Shown here: piece after piece, positions 33,579 to 41,842 of the stretch
Numbering within the stretch: position 1 is the first letter of the stretch
Layout: each line of letters starts with the position of its first letter
Source of the DNA: 2-01-FULL-41-21 sp038065335
GTDB lineage: Bacteria; Patescibacteriota; Minisyncoccia; 2-02-FULL-40-12; GWA2-44-9
Reading direction: 5' to 3'
Length of the DNA stretch: 64,000 bases
NCBI GenBank assembly: GCA_038065335.1
Contig: JBBTRD010000008.1
Location: forward strand, 1-64,000
Program-made: the position numbers and the translations under genes
The notes under the pieces: generated by a model
What the model was told of the DNA's origin: nothing
What the model saw: the letters and a program-made list of their open reading frames with translations, nothing else
Databases searched by the model: none

Positions 33579-34058
33579 GAGTAGAATCTAAAAGATTAAA
33601 ACTAAAATCTAAAAAATACCAACAATTGAATTGTAACTTAAAATACATTTATTACAACCCCCTGTATAGGGCCACCCCCAAGATAAAAGAGGAGAGCTGG
33701 GGAAAAAATAATGGGAGAAGATAACTAATAAATTAATTAAATAAAAAAAATAATTTTAAACTCTAATTTATTAAAGGGGAGTACCGTTTTTATCTTTACG
33801 GTACGTCGCACAATGTAGGTTATGCGACGTATATGGTAATATAATCAACTGTATCGCGAAACAAATAATAAACCACTAATCTTACTTAATGGATCTTGAG
33901 ATTATCGTGTCCTACTACCCTTCCATTCGTCCCAGGGAATCCTGCAGAGATCTTTTGTAAGCCATGCCACCTACTTAATACCATTTTAAATCCTTGCAGG
34001 GGAGTCTCCCCTACTTGCTTATCATCTCTTATTCTCTTATTCTTTTATTCTTAATCAT
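33579..34058. other. 480-bp region without a convincing gene
   Basis: An AT-rich first half includes a CTAAAATCTAAAAAATA repeat. Then come two tandem hairpins TACCGT...ACGGTA (about 33782-33804) and GTCGCA...TGCGAC (about 33806-33831). A more GC-rich block (33889-33990) is followed by GGGGAGTCTCCCC (about 34000-34012). A 23-codon frame opens at 33889 but has no support. The hairpins and composition change suggest a transcribed RNA or the leader of the M23 gene. Confidence 0.4.
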
Positions 34059-35324
34059 TTACAGATAATCCAGCGGATTAACCGACCCTTCAAAATAATT
34101 AAAATAGAGCTGACCGCCTTTTTTATCACTAACATAAGTAAAGAAGTCTTTGTATACCGAAAGATGTAAATGCGACCCCGTGACGGTGCCGGTGTTCCCC
34201 TCGTAACCAATAATCTGTCCCACAACAACTTGTGTTCCAACTTGCAGGAACGAAAGCGCGCTCATATGGGTATAGACGCTCACGAGATTAAATTTAGTAG
34301 GATGCTTAATTGCCACCCAATTTCCCCAGCCATCGTTTTTGCCATTAGCAATTATTTCTCCGTCGGCGATAGTTTTAATCGGACTTCCATACCCCGCGGC
34401 CGTGTCTATTCCATTGTGAGGAGCTCCACCGTATGGCCCACGCGATTTTCCGCATTTCGCGTATGTCGTGCATCCATAACTTTGAGTAATACGATATCCG
34501 TTTTCGGGCCAAGAAAACAATCCTTTTTGTTTTTTGGGAAGATTACTATTGGCAGTTTCGTGAACTATGTAAAATCCACCTTGAATAACTTGAGTTTCAA
34601 GTTCTCGCAACTGATTAAAGAAAATGGATTCTTGTTGTTCAGTCGCGATAAGAAGTTTTTGATATTGGGCCTCTTGACCTTTAGTTATGGCCAGCAGTTG
34701 GTTTTTGTCCTGCTGAACACCGGCCAGCGATGTTTTTTGGGCAGTTTCCTGTTGTTTGAGAGTCTGGAGACCTTTTTTCTTGTCTTCAAGATCATTTTTT
34801 TGATTTATTAAATTTGCCTGATCTTGGTTTAACTCCTCGACGAGATGAAGAAGATTAGAGTTAACGGTTAGCGCGTATTGCTCCTGATTAAAATAATCGG
34901 AGAGGCTCGCGTTTTTCATTAATATGCCGACGAGTGTTTCATTGTCCCGCTTCGCGAGATATAATAACAACTGGCCAATAGTAGATTTTTGATAATCAAT
35001 TTTTTCTTTGGTTGTGACGATGTTTTCTTGAACGCCAGCAATTTCAACTTGAGTTTTATCAATTTTTTTACCTGTCAGTAGTATCTCCGTATTGATTGTG
35101 TTGATTTGATTCTGCAGATTCTGAATCTGAGCCTTAAGGGTATTGCCTTGTGCTTGAGTCTGCGCGATTGTGCCTCGTAATTGCTGGGCCTGCTCCTCCA
35201 GAGCCTGGATTTGCGCCTTTAGTTGATTCATCTTGTCCTGATTCGCATCAGCTGATACAAAATTAACCCCAAATATAAAAAACAAGACAAAACAACCAGT
35301 AAGAATTTTAGATTTGATTGGCAT
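34059..35324 (-). CDS. M23 peptidoglycan hydrolase with coiled coil
   Basis: 421 residues, EnvC/NlpD-like. Signal peptide (about 1-25, LTGCFVLFFIFGVNFVSA), long coiled coil (about 27-250, Gln/Leu/Lys-rich), then a C-terminal LytM domain with zinc ligands HNGID (about 310) and SHLHLSVY (about 385). It probably cleaves cross-links or activates amidases at division. The upstream regulatory region and 5' neighbour gltX are close (29 nt). Confidence 0.93.
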   Translation of the reverse strand: MPIKSKILTGCFVLFFIFGVNFVSADANQDKMNQLKAQIQALEEQAQQLRGTIAQTQAQGNTLKAQIQNLQNQINTINTEILLTGKKIDKTQVEIAGVQENIVTTKEKIDYQKSTIGQLLLYLAKRDNETLVGILMKNASLSDYFNQEQYALTVNSNLLHLVEELNQDQANLINQKNDLEDKKKGLQTLKQQETAQKTSLAGVQQDKNQLLAITKGQEAQYQKLLIATEQQESIFFNQLRELETQVIQGGFYIVHETANSNLPKKQKGLFSWPENGYRITQSYGCTTYAKCGKSRGPYGGAPHNGIDTAAGYGSPIKTIADGEIIANGKNDGWGNWVAIKHPTKFNLVSVYTHMSALSFLQVGTQVVVGQIIGYEGNTGTVTGSHLHLSVYKDFFTYVSDKKGGQLYFNYFEGSVNPLDYL

Positions 35325-35353
35325 GGTCGGTAGATTTTTCTAAATCCTAAGTT

Positions 35354-36715
35354 CTAACTATTAAATTCTGTTTTTCCAATCGCTTTCTTTACCCGCTTCA
35401 CGACTTCGTTCTTGCCCAATACAACAACCAGTTGAACAGGGTCGGGTGATTTTTCTTTGCCCGATAAGGCTACTCGCAACGGCCAGTAAACCATCCCGCG
35501 ATTATCCCCCGCAACAACGTCAAGGCGGTGTTTTAAAATTTCCGAATCCTGAAAATCCCAATTCTCTATGACACCCAACGCCCGTTTTAACGATTCTTGG
35601 GTAATGTGCCATTCAGTGTCTTTCCAATTCAATAATTCTTTTTCATAAATCGGCTCGGACCACAAATATGAAAATTCTTGGGCATCACTCAATTTTTCGA
35701 GCCGTTCGGTAACTAACGGCACTGCCGAATTAGAAATATTTAAATTAGTTAAATTTTTAAACTCCGCTGGTGTTAATCGGCGGATGTACTGACAATTAAT
35801 CCAGTTCAATTTTTTTGTGTCAAATATCGCTCCTGATTTATGTATTTTTGATAATTCGAATTCTTGAATCATTTCTTCGCGAGAAAGAATATCTTTACTA
35901 AAAGTATAACCTAAGCCACCCAAAAAATTTACAACCGCTTCTGGCAAATAATTCTTTTTATAATCCACAACCGCCATCGCCCCGTGACGTTTTGAAAGTT
36001 TAGTGCGATCGGGCGCAAGAATCAGTGGCAAATGAGCAAAAAGGGGCGGTGTCTTACCTAGGGCCTCATAAACAAGAATCTGTTTGGGTGTGTTTGAAAT
36101 GTGATCTTCGCCCCGAATAACGTGGGAAATTTCCATCTCCGCGTCATCTACAACGGCCGCGAAATTATACAACGGGTCAGTCACCGTCCGGGCAACACTG
36201 AAATCCCCCAATAAGCCGGCTCTAAATTCAATGTGCCCCTTGATCTGGTCTTCAAAAGAAACAACCTGCTCTGAATTGCCGACATTTAATCGAATGATTC
36301 CCCCACCTTCTTTGCCGAGAGGCAAATCTTTGTGGTTGCATTCGTGCCGAGGCGGTTGTTTTTGAAATTCCTGACGCTGACGCTCGGCTTCTAATTCTTC
36401 TTGAGAATGATGACAATAAAAAGTCTTGCCTTCATTTAATAGTTTTTCCAGGGCCGTTCGATATAATTGCGTTCGTTCACTCTGTCGAATAACTTCGTCA
36501 TCCCAATCCAATCCCAACCAACGTAAAGCTTCCAAGATACTTTCTTCGTATTTCTTAGTGGAACGTTCTTGGTCGGTATCTTCAATTCGGAGATAAAACT
36601 GGCCGCCCACTTTTTTGGCAAATAACCAATTATAAAGTGCTGATTGCCCTGTTCCAATATGCAAAAAACCCGTTGGCGACGGCGCAATCCGAACCCTTAT
36701 TTGGCTTTTATTCAT
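35354..36715 (-). CDS. gltX: glutamyl-tRNA synthetase
   Basis: 453 residues, class I. RIAPSPTGFLHIGTGQSALY (HIGH region 9-22), LRIEDTDQERSTKKYEESIL, and KLSKRHG (about 238). The anticodon-binding domain is shortened. Whether it also charges tRNA-Gln cannot be told. Leaderless promoter: TATAAT on the minus strand at 36723-36728, 7 nt before the ATG. Confidence 0.96.
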   Translation of the reverse strand: MNKSQIRVRIAPSPTGFLHIGTGQSALYNWLFAKKVGGQFYLRIEDTDQERSTKKYEESILEALRWLGLDWDDEVIRQSERTQLYRTALEKLLNEGKTFYCHHSQEELEAERQRQEFQKQPPRHECNHKDLPLGKEGGGIIRLNVGNSEQVVSFEDQIKGHIEFRAGLLGDFSVARTVTDPLYNFAAVVDDAEMEISHVIRGEDHISNTPKQILVYEALGKTPPLFAHLPLILAPDRTKLSKRHGAMAVVDYKKNYLPEAVVNFLGGLGYTFSKDILSREEMIQEFELSKIHKSGAIFDTKKLNWINCQYIRRLTPAEFKNLTNLNISNSAVPLVTERLEKLSDAQEFSYLWSEPIYEKELLNWKDTEWHITQESLKRALGVIENWDFQDSEILKHRLDVVAGDNRGMVYWPLRVALSGKEKSPDPVQLVVVLGKNEVVKRVKKAIGKTEFNS

Positions 36716-36722
36716 AGAATTT

Positions 36723-36728
36723 ATTATA
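36723..36728 (-). promoter_or_regulatory. -10 of gltX, leaderless
   Basis: Perfect TATAAT on the minus strand, 7 nt before the start codon. Confidence 0.5.
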
Positions 36729-36810
36729 CCTTTTATCTAGGTTGTCAGCAAAGCGTAAAATGCTAGTATTGTTTAGAAATTAGATATTAGTAATTAGAAA
36801 TTTTATCTCT

Positions 36811-38733
36811 ATGTACGTTCTCGAAGTTTTACCCCTCACAACACTTCCGCCCCAAATTCCCCAGATTTTGAGTTACTATCACGATTCGGACCTTCCTAAG
36901 GGCGCCATTGTTGAAATATCTCTCAATAATCGCCTCGTAACAGCGACGGTTATTGATTCATACAATCTTGACGAACAAAAAATCTTAATTAAAAAATCTC
37001 TTTTTCAACTCAAAAAAATAAGTAGAGTTTTAAGCGAAAAATCCATTATTACCGAATGGCAATTTAAAATCGCTTTGTGGTTAGCTAGCCATTATGTTGC
37101 TCCGCTCGGCCTCTGCCTGAAAACTGTCTTGCCACCGTTTTTTCTAAAAGCCCGCTACCTTATCGAACCAAAAAAATTATTTTCTAATCCATCGGCGAAT
37201 CTAATATCGGAATGGATTATTACCCACGCCCAAGATTCGGCCCGTCATATTAAACCATTCCTCAAGGATAAATTGGGCCAGACATTAATTGTTGTTCCGG
37301 ATGGTTCTTATATCCCCTATTTTCAAAAAGAATTCGTAGCGACAAAACCATTTATTTTGACTTCCGCCACTAGTAACAAAGATTATTATCGAATCTGGAA
37401 AGATGTCGCCACGCAAAATATTCGTATGATTATTGGCACTCGCCAAGCTCTTTTTCTGCCTTTCGTAAATCTAAAACACATTATTGTTATTGATCCGCTT
37501 CACGAATTTTATAAATCCGACATGAGTCCTAAATATTGGACGCCGGAATTAGCCGAAATGGTTGCCCTGAATCATGGCGCGCAATTTATTGCTTTGTCTC
37601 CCCTTCTCGGTGTTGACGCTTATGAAAAATCTCTCCAAGACAAAATTCAAGTTCGGGATACTTCAAAATCATGGCCGGCAAAAATTTCGGTGATTGACCT
37701 CACCTCCGAATTCAAACAAGGTTACTTTGTTAGTACTCTCACTCCGAACGCGCGGGATATCATACGCGAAACACTTGCTCGCAAAGAAAAAGTTCTGATC
37801 GTTTCCGCCCGACGCGGATACAGTGGAATCCTTCTTTGCCAGCGCTGCGGATTTTCGTTTAAATGCCCGAATTGCGATTTACCCATGCGCGTCCACCAAG
37901 GTGTCACTCTTTTATTGATTTGTCATCATTGTAATCACTCTCTATCATATCCTTACGCCTGTCCGAATTGTCATAGCTCCCAAATAAAAGCGACTGGACC
38001 GGCCGGCGGGCAAAAAATATTTGAAGAACTCCAAAAAATGATTGTGTTCGGCCAACTTGAGAAAGTGCCGATTTTACTTATGGATGCCGACACTACCCAA
38101 AACCAAACCGAAGAAAATGAAATTCTAGAAACAATCCACAAGGTCGGACCTTGTATTCTCATTGCTACCCAAAAAATATTCAGCTATAGCTACGATTTAA
38201 AATTTAATACTGTCATTATTCCCCGGCTTGACGCTCTTGCCGTCGGTTCTGATTTCCAAACCACCGAACGGCTTTGGTACCATCTTGAAAAACTGGCTGA
38301 CTTCCTGCCTGCCGGCAGACACGGTGAACCAAGCCAAATTGTCGCCCAAACATTCAATCAAAAAGAACTTCTTCCAAAACTTGCTCGCCATGATTACAAG
38401 CTGTTATACGAACTAGAATTGTCCGCCCGCAAAGCTTTCTGGTATCCGCCGTTCTGCCGAATCGTCAAACTTACTTATACTCATGCCGATTACCGTAAAG
38501 TCATCGCTTCCGCCCGCGCGGCGGTGGAAAAATTAAAAATGGCCTCAATCCATATCAAAGCCCAAGATAAAATCAAAATCACCGAAACCTCCCAGCTTTT
38601 CCTAAAAAAAGAGAAGGGCCGTTTCACTTATGCCATCATCGTCAAAATCCCGCTCGACTTCCCTCCCCGTGATCTCCTTCGCTACGTCCCCACCCAATGG
38701 CTGATAGATTTAGATCCGCGGACAACAATATAG
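36811..38733 (+). CDS. PriA-like protein with lost helicase motifs
   Basis: 640 residues. N-terminal DNA-binding domain like PriA (VLEVLPLTTLPPQIPQILSY, PKGAIVEISLNNRLVTATVI). The Walker A GxTGSGKT is gone, with LGQTLIVVPDG in its area, and DEEH is replaced by DPLHEFYKSDMSPKY. The eight-Cys zinc module is intact (CQRCGFSFKCPNCDLPM, CHHCNHSLSYPYACPNCH), as is GGQKIFEEL. This suggests a replication-restart scaffold that keeps DNA and zinc binding but not ATP hydrolysis. A family C palindrome (38305-38318) adds LPAGRHG in frame. Confidence 0.82.
   Translation: MYVLEVLPLTTLPPQIPQILSYYHDSDLPKGAIVEISLNNRLVTATVIDSYNLDEQKILIKKSLFQLKKISRVLSEKSIITEWQFKIALWLASHYVAPLGLCLKTVLPPFFLKARYLIEPKKLFSNPSANLISEWIITHAQDSARHIKPFLKDKLGQTLIVVPDGSYIPYFQKEFVATKPFILTSATSNKDYYRIWKDVATQNIRMIIGTRQALFLPFVNLKHIIVIDPLHEFYKSDMSPKYWTPELAEMVALNHGAQFIALSPLLGVDAYEKSLQDKIQVRDTSKSWPAKISVIDLTSEFKQGYFVSTLTPNARDIIRETLARKEKVLIVSARRGYSGILLCQRCGFSFKCPNCDLPMRVHQGVTLLLICHHCNHSLSYPYACPNCHSSQIKATGPAGGQKIFEELQKMIVFGQLEKVPILLMDADTTQNQTEENEILETIHKVGPCILIATQKIFSYSYDLKFNTVIIPRLDALAVGSDFQTTERLWYHLEKLADFLPAGRHGEPSQIVAQTFNQKELLPKLARHDYKLLYELELSARKAFWYPPFCRIVKLTYTHADYRKVIASARAAVEKLKMASIHIKAQDKIKITETSQLFLKKEKGRFTYAIIVKIPLDFPPRDLLRYVPTQWLIDLDPRTTI
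38305..38318. repeat. family C palindrome inside the priA-like gene
   Basis: CTGCCTGCCGGCAG, in frame as LPAGRHG. Confidence 0.75.
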
Positions 38734-38737
38734 GATA

Positions 38738-38766
38738 TAGACAAGAAGTTGTTATTTCAGTAGTAT
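38738..38766 (+). promoter_or_regulatory. def promoter, leaderless
   Basis: TAGACA (38738-38743), 17 nt, TAGTAT (38761-38766), 7 nt before ATG 38774. Confidence 0.55.
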
Positions 38767-38773
38767 TTGACTA

Positions 38774-39232
38774 ATGGAAATTACGAAGACACCGCATGAA
38801 GTATTGGCCAACCGGACTAAGCTGGTACCGGCCGAAGAAATAAAAGCGGGCAAATATGGCCAGCTGGTTTTGGATATGAAAAAAGCGATGGTGGAGAATA
38901 TGGGTGTTGGTTTGGCCGCTAATCAAGTCGGACAAGATTTAAGCATTTTTGTTATTGATGCCAAAACCGCAAACGCTTACAAAGTGCCGGAAGCGTATTT
39001 CAATCCCGAAATTACCGAGTATTCGACGGAAACCGATGATGTCGAAGAGGGCTGTCTCTCTATCCCCGGCTTTTACGTTGGAATCCCCCGCTCCAAGAAA
39101 ATCATGTTCAAAGCCCTAGACGAAACTGGCAAGAAAATAAAATTCAAAGCCCGCGGCTTCCTGGCTCGCGTTCTCCAACACGAAACTGACCATCTTAACG
39201 GATTAGCCATTAAAGACAGGGCAAAAATATAA
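38774..39232 (+). CDS. def: peptide deformylase
   Basis: 152 residues; removes formyl groups from nascent N-terminal Met. All three motifs are present: GVGLAANQVG (about 46), EGCLS (about 96) and QHETDHLNG (about 137, HEXXH metal site). It is paired with fmt, separated by a 127-bp hairpin element that starts at the base after the def stop. Confidence 0.96.
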   Translation: MEITKTPHEVLANRTKLVPAEEIKAGKYGQLVLDMKKAMVENMGVGLAANQVGQDLSIFVIDAKTANAYKVPEAYFNPEITEYSTETDDVEEGCLSIPGFYVGIPRSKKIMFKALDETGKKIKFKARGFLARVLQHETDHLNGLAIKDRAKI

Positions 39233-39359
39233 GGTTAAGAACCTGCCTTTTGACCCAGTAGCGGAAGGGGTCCCAGCGAAGCTGGGGAAACCGACGGCCT
39301 GCCTGCCGGCAGGCAGGGACTGGTTTCCCGGGTCTGGGGCAAAAGGCAGGTTCTTAACC
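39233..39359. repeat. family G hairpin element between def and fmt
   Basis: Perfect 20-bp outer arms GGTTAAGAACCTGCCTTTTG / CAAAAGGCAGGTTCTTAACC. The core holds TCCCAGCGAAGCTGGG, a CCTGCCTGCCGGCAGGCAGG palindrome (39298-39317) and GTTTCCCGGGTCTGGGGC. The core matches the reverse complement of 57214-57348, but the outer arms do not. Confidence 0.88.
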
Positions 39360-39364
39360 GCAAT

Positions 39365-40267
39365 ATGAAAATAATTTTCTTTGGGACATCTGAATTTGCG
39401 GTACCGGCGCTAGAGACACTCCATGGTGCTGGTTTTGATGTTACGGTCATCACTATGCTCGATCAACCGGTCGGCCGAAAAAAGATTCTCACACCGACGC
39501 CAGTTAAGGTCGCGGCGGAAAAACTTGGTCTCAAAGTTCTCCAGCCACTGAAACTAAAGGATGATGTATTTTTTGAAGAATTTTTAGCCCTGGGCGAACC
39601 CGCCTCTGGCGGGCAGTTCCAACCTCCCGATTTTTGTGTTATCGCCGCCTACGGCAAAATTATCGCCGAACGATATATAAATACCCCTAAATATGGGTTT
39701 TTAAATATTCATCCTTCTCTTCTTCCGAAGTATCGAGGACCAACACCCATTCAGACTGCAATTCTCAATGGTGAAGATACAATTGGTGTCTCCATCATAC
39801 AAATTGATAAAGACGTGGACCATGGCGGAATTTTTTCGAAGCAAGAATTACGAATTACGAATTACGAAAACTACAAAAAAATTTATGATAAGCTCGCTGA
39901 ACTTGGGGCAAAATTATTGGTTGAAACAATCCCTAAAATTATTTCCGGAGAAATCAAGCCGAAGGAGCAAGACCACAGCCAGGCGATATTCACGAAAATA
40001 TTTACTCGAGAAGATGCCCGCATTGATTGGTCTCGTCCGCCTCAAGAAATTTATAACCAAATCCGCGCCCTCAACCCCGAACCCGGCACTTGGACAACAT
40101 GGAACGACAAAGTAGTGAACATCAAAGCCGCCTCCTTCGCTAAAACTACGGAAGGCCACAACAAGCAACTAAAATTGCTCATTGTACAACTTGAAGGGAA
40201 AAAAGAAACATCCATGTCTGATTTTCTCTCTGGCCATCCCGATTTCGATGTCTCTCAATTAAAATAA
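39365..40267 (+). CDS. fmt: methionyl-tRNA formyltransferase
   Basis: 300 residues. Formyl-transferase core: FFGTSEFAVPALETLHGAGF, NIHPSLLPKYRGPTPIQTAI (HPSLLP loop), Asp of DVDHGGIF; C-terminal OB domain IDWSRPPQEIYNQIRALNPE. In-frame repeats: CCCGCCTCTGGCGGG (39599-39613, PASGG) just before the catalytic FCVIAAYGKII, and a GAATTACGAATTACGAAT stretch (39844-39867, ELRITNYENY). Formylates the initiator, completing the cycle with def. Confidence 0.96.
   Translation: MKIIFFGTSEFAVPALETLHGAGFDVTVITMLDQPVGRKKILTPTPVKVAAEKLGLKVLQPLKLKDDVFFEEFLALGEPASGGQFQPPDFCVIAAYGKIIAERYINTPKYGFLNIHPSLLPKYRGPTPIQTAILNGEDTIGVSIIQIDKDVDHGGIFSKQELRITNYENYKKIYDKLAELGAKLLVETIPKIISGEIKPKEQDHSQAIFTKIFTREDARIDWSRPPQEIYNQIRALNPEPGTWTTWNDKVVNIKAASFAKTTEGHNKQLKLLIVQLEGKKETSMSDFLSGHPDFDVSQLK
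39599..39613. repeat. family B palindrome inside fmt
   Basis: CCCGCCTCTGGCGGG, identical to 18418-18432. Confidence 0.85.
39844..39867. repeat. GAATTAC microrepeat inside fmt
   Basis: Three GAATTAC units in frame. The same type, inverted, lies in rsmH (62244-62273). Confidence 0.7.
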
Positions 40268-40270
40268 TTA

Positions 40271-40302
40271 AAGGCCCCGCGCAGGCCGCATACGCGGGGC
40301 CC
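40271..40302 (-). terminator. terminator of the 40330 gene
   Basis: GGCCCCGCG...CGCGGGGCC, followed on the minus strand by TTTAATTATTTT. Confidence 0.75.
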
Positions 40303-40329
40303 TGGCGGGGCGGGAACTGACCTGACGAT

Positions 40330-40743
40330 TCACTTTCGCGAGATGACAGTCGGCGTTGTCCGCTGCACTTCGAGAACTGCTGCGTTCCAGCGCCACTCGA
40401 TGTAATTGTACGCCGGTTGAACCGTCCCCTCTCTCACCTTCTCCGGCACATACACGTGCTGCTTGACCACGGTGCTGGGCGGCAGTTTGGGATCGAACAC
40501 AACGGTTCTGATCCCACCGTGCTTGGTCAACACGGTGATTGACCCTTTGGCGACGTTCCTGTCCTTGAAATCGAACTGGCGGGCTGCCCCGTCATCGACT
40601 TCATAGGTCGCGTTGATGACGTACACCTTGTTGTCGGTGATGCCGTCGCCGTCGGCGGTCGTGAGAGCCACGCCAATGATGATGATGAGCCCTGCCAGGA
40701 GAAAGCCGACGAGCATGCTCAGCACAAACTTCCTGTTTGTCAT
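40330..40743 (-). CDS. small orphan single-pass membrane protein
   Basis: 137 residues. Not recognised. N-terminal membrane anchor (about 6-29, FVLSMLVGFLLAGLIIIIGV), then a beta-rich extracytoplasmic part (NKVYVINATYEVDDGAARQF, VPEKVREGTVQPAYNYIEWR). Codon use is GC-rich (GTG, CTG, GGC, ACC) and unlike neighbours. A true 5' leader (about 46 nt) with AGGTAAGG before the ATG, a consensus promoter and a dedicated terminator make it a self-contained cassette like those at 808 and 63083. Confidence 0.7.
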   Translation of the reverse strand: MTNRKFVLSMLVGFLLAGLIIIIGVALTTADGDGITDNKVYVINATYEVDDGAARQFDFKDRNVAKGSITVLTKHGGIRTVVFDPKLPPSTVVKQHVYVPEKVREGTVQPAYNYIEWRWNAAVLEVQRTTPTVISRK

Positions 40744-40795
40744 GGTACTGCCTTACCTTTCTGCCCCAAAGGGCCTAATCTGAACTGATACCTCC

Positions 40796-40854
40796 ATTAT
40801 AGCATATCTGCATTATATGTCAAATCCCGCCAACTGGCGGGATTTGACATATAA
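40796..40854 (-). promoter_or_regulatory. consensus promoter overlapping a 20-bp palindrome
   Basis: Minus strand -35 TTGACA (40818-40823), 16 nt, extended -10 TGC-TATAAT (40796-40801). The -35 lies inside the perfect inverted repeat 40813-40854 (TTATATGTCAAATCCCGCCA and its complement), which has a second TTGACA on the plus strand. It could be a repressor operator, a terminator of other transcripts, or both. Confidence 0.65.
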
Positions 40855-40874
40855 ATTAGTGTGGCAACTTAACT

Positions 40875-40924
40875 AACTTACACTTTAGAAATAGCTCGTA
40901 CGAGCTATTTCTAAAGTGTAAGTT
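40875..40924. repeat. 50-bp perfect palindrome centred on CTCGTACGAG
   Basis: 25-bp arms AACTTACACTTTAGAAATAG-CTCGT with no loop. A second palindrome with the same centre but different arms is at 44262-44297. It lies 5 nt from the stop of the next gene and may end its transcript. Confidence 0.8.
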
Positions 40925-40928
40925 TTAT

Positions 40929-41768
40929 TTAGTCGATCAGCGGAGCAAGAGTTTTGTACGAATCAAGTTCGGATTTGGAGACGGGAGCGACTTGATCGAC
41001 GCCAATACCCAAACGGGCAACGGCCATCGGCGTGAGGTAGCGTTTGCCGGAACCGCTGATTTGGAAGACATCGCGGTTAAGCGGTGAAAACTGATAGACG
41101 TACTGGTTCGTCGGATAAAAATTAAATTCTTTGCGACTAATAGTGATGATGTCTTCGGCCCGGTCGCCATAGAATTCAAAAATCTTTTTTGGGTTAACGA
41201 TAGGACGAACTAGACCGCCTTCGGTCAGATAATACACGGCCGAACTGCCTTGCACTTTAACCAAGCTTGCGCGCGGATATTTATCGAGTTGAGCTTGGTT
41301 TATTGGTTGAATCATGTCAAACGTATAACCATAATCGTAGAAGATGGCGAGCGAAGGAAAGACATGTTTTTGACCATTTACTAGAGCATAAACTTCTCCA
41401 GAATTTGGAACAGAAACTAAGTTAATCTTCTGGCCAGATAAATCTTTCGGAGCGACGGCATTATTGATAGTCGCGGTGAGTTTAGAATTATCGGTCGAAG
41501 TCGAAGTGCCAGAACTGGCCACTGGAGTGTTGCTAAAAATATCAAAATTTAAACGGATCAGTTTTGGTTGATAAGTACCAGCCACATATGGTGCGGGTGC
41601 TGTTTGAGAATCACAACCAAGACCGGACATGGCTAAACCACGACAAACCATAGCTTGAGGATCTAGGGCAAGAGAAGAGCCCTGACTGGCTAAAATAGGG
41701 TATAAAGGCATGGCGATTAAGGCCAAAACTGTCGGTAATACAAGGGATAATTTAAGAATTTTTGTCAT
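40929..41768 (-). CDS. secreted repeat protein of unknown function
   Basis: 279 residues. Signal peptide (about 1-28), low-complexity Ser/Thr region (about 85-100), then three repeats of about 50 residues with the pattern VYxLxxGxxxxFxS...FxxYGxxxxxIxxIxxxxLxxY (for example GEVYALVNGQKHVFPSLAIF, SSAVYYLTEGGLVRPIVNP, GKRYLTPMAVARLGIGVDQV). Similar repeats occur in CPR surface proteins. Function not known. Leaderless promoter: TGA-TACTAT on the minus strand (41775-41780), 6 nt before the ATG. Confidence 0.65.
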   Translation of the reverse strand: MTKILKLSLVLPTVLALIAMPLYPILASQGSSLALDPQAMVCRGLAMSGLGCDSQTAPAPYVAGTYQPKLIRLNFDIFSNTPVASSGTSTSTDNSKLTATINNAVAPKDLSGQKINLVSVPNSGEVYALVNGQKHVFPSLAIFYDYGYTFDMIQPINQAQLDKYPRASLVKVQGSSAVYYLTEGGLVRPIVNPKKIFEFYGDRAEDIITISRKEFNFYPTNQYVYQFSPLNRDVFQISGSGKRYLTPMAVARLGIGVDQVAPVSKSELDSYKTLAPLID

Positions 41769-41774
41769 GGATAT

Positions 41775-41780
41775 ATAGTA
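41775..41780 (-). promoter_or_regulatory. extended -10, leaderless secreted-protein gene
   Basis: Minus strand TG-A-TACTAT, 6 nt before the start at 41768. It is divergent from the ABC promoter. Confidence 0.5.
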
Positions 41781-41827
41781 TCATGGTTAGCGAGTTGTGT
41801 CAAATCGAGACTAGAATTCATAAATTA

Positions 41828-41836
41828 TGATACAAT
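41828..41836 (+). promoter_or_regulatory. extended -10 of the ABC operon, leaderless
   Basis: TG-A-TACAAT, 6 nt before ATG 41843. Confidence 0.5.
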
Positions 41837-41842
41837 AATTTT

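Noticed and set aside
33889..33960. 23-codon open frame in the 480-bp gap
   Set aside because: No ribosome-binding site, no recognisable product, isolated in a hairpin-rich region.
39233..39359. Family G elements as integron attC sites
   Set aside because: They fold as long hairpins with variable arms, but the conserved attC R-box ends (RYYYAAC/GTTRRRY) are not present and no integrase is seen.
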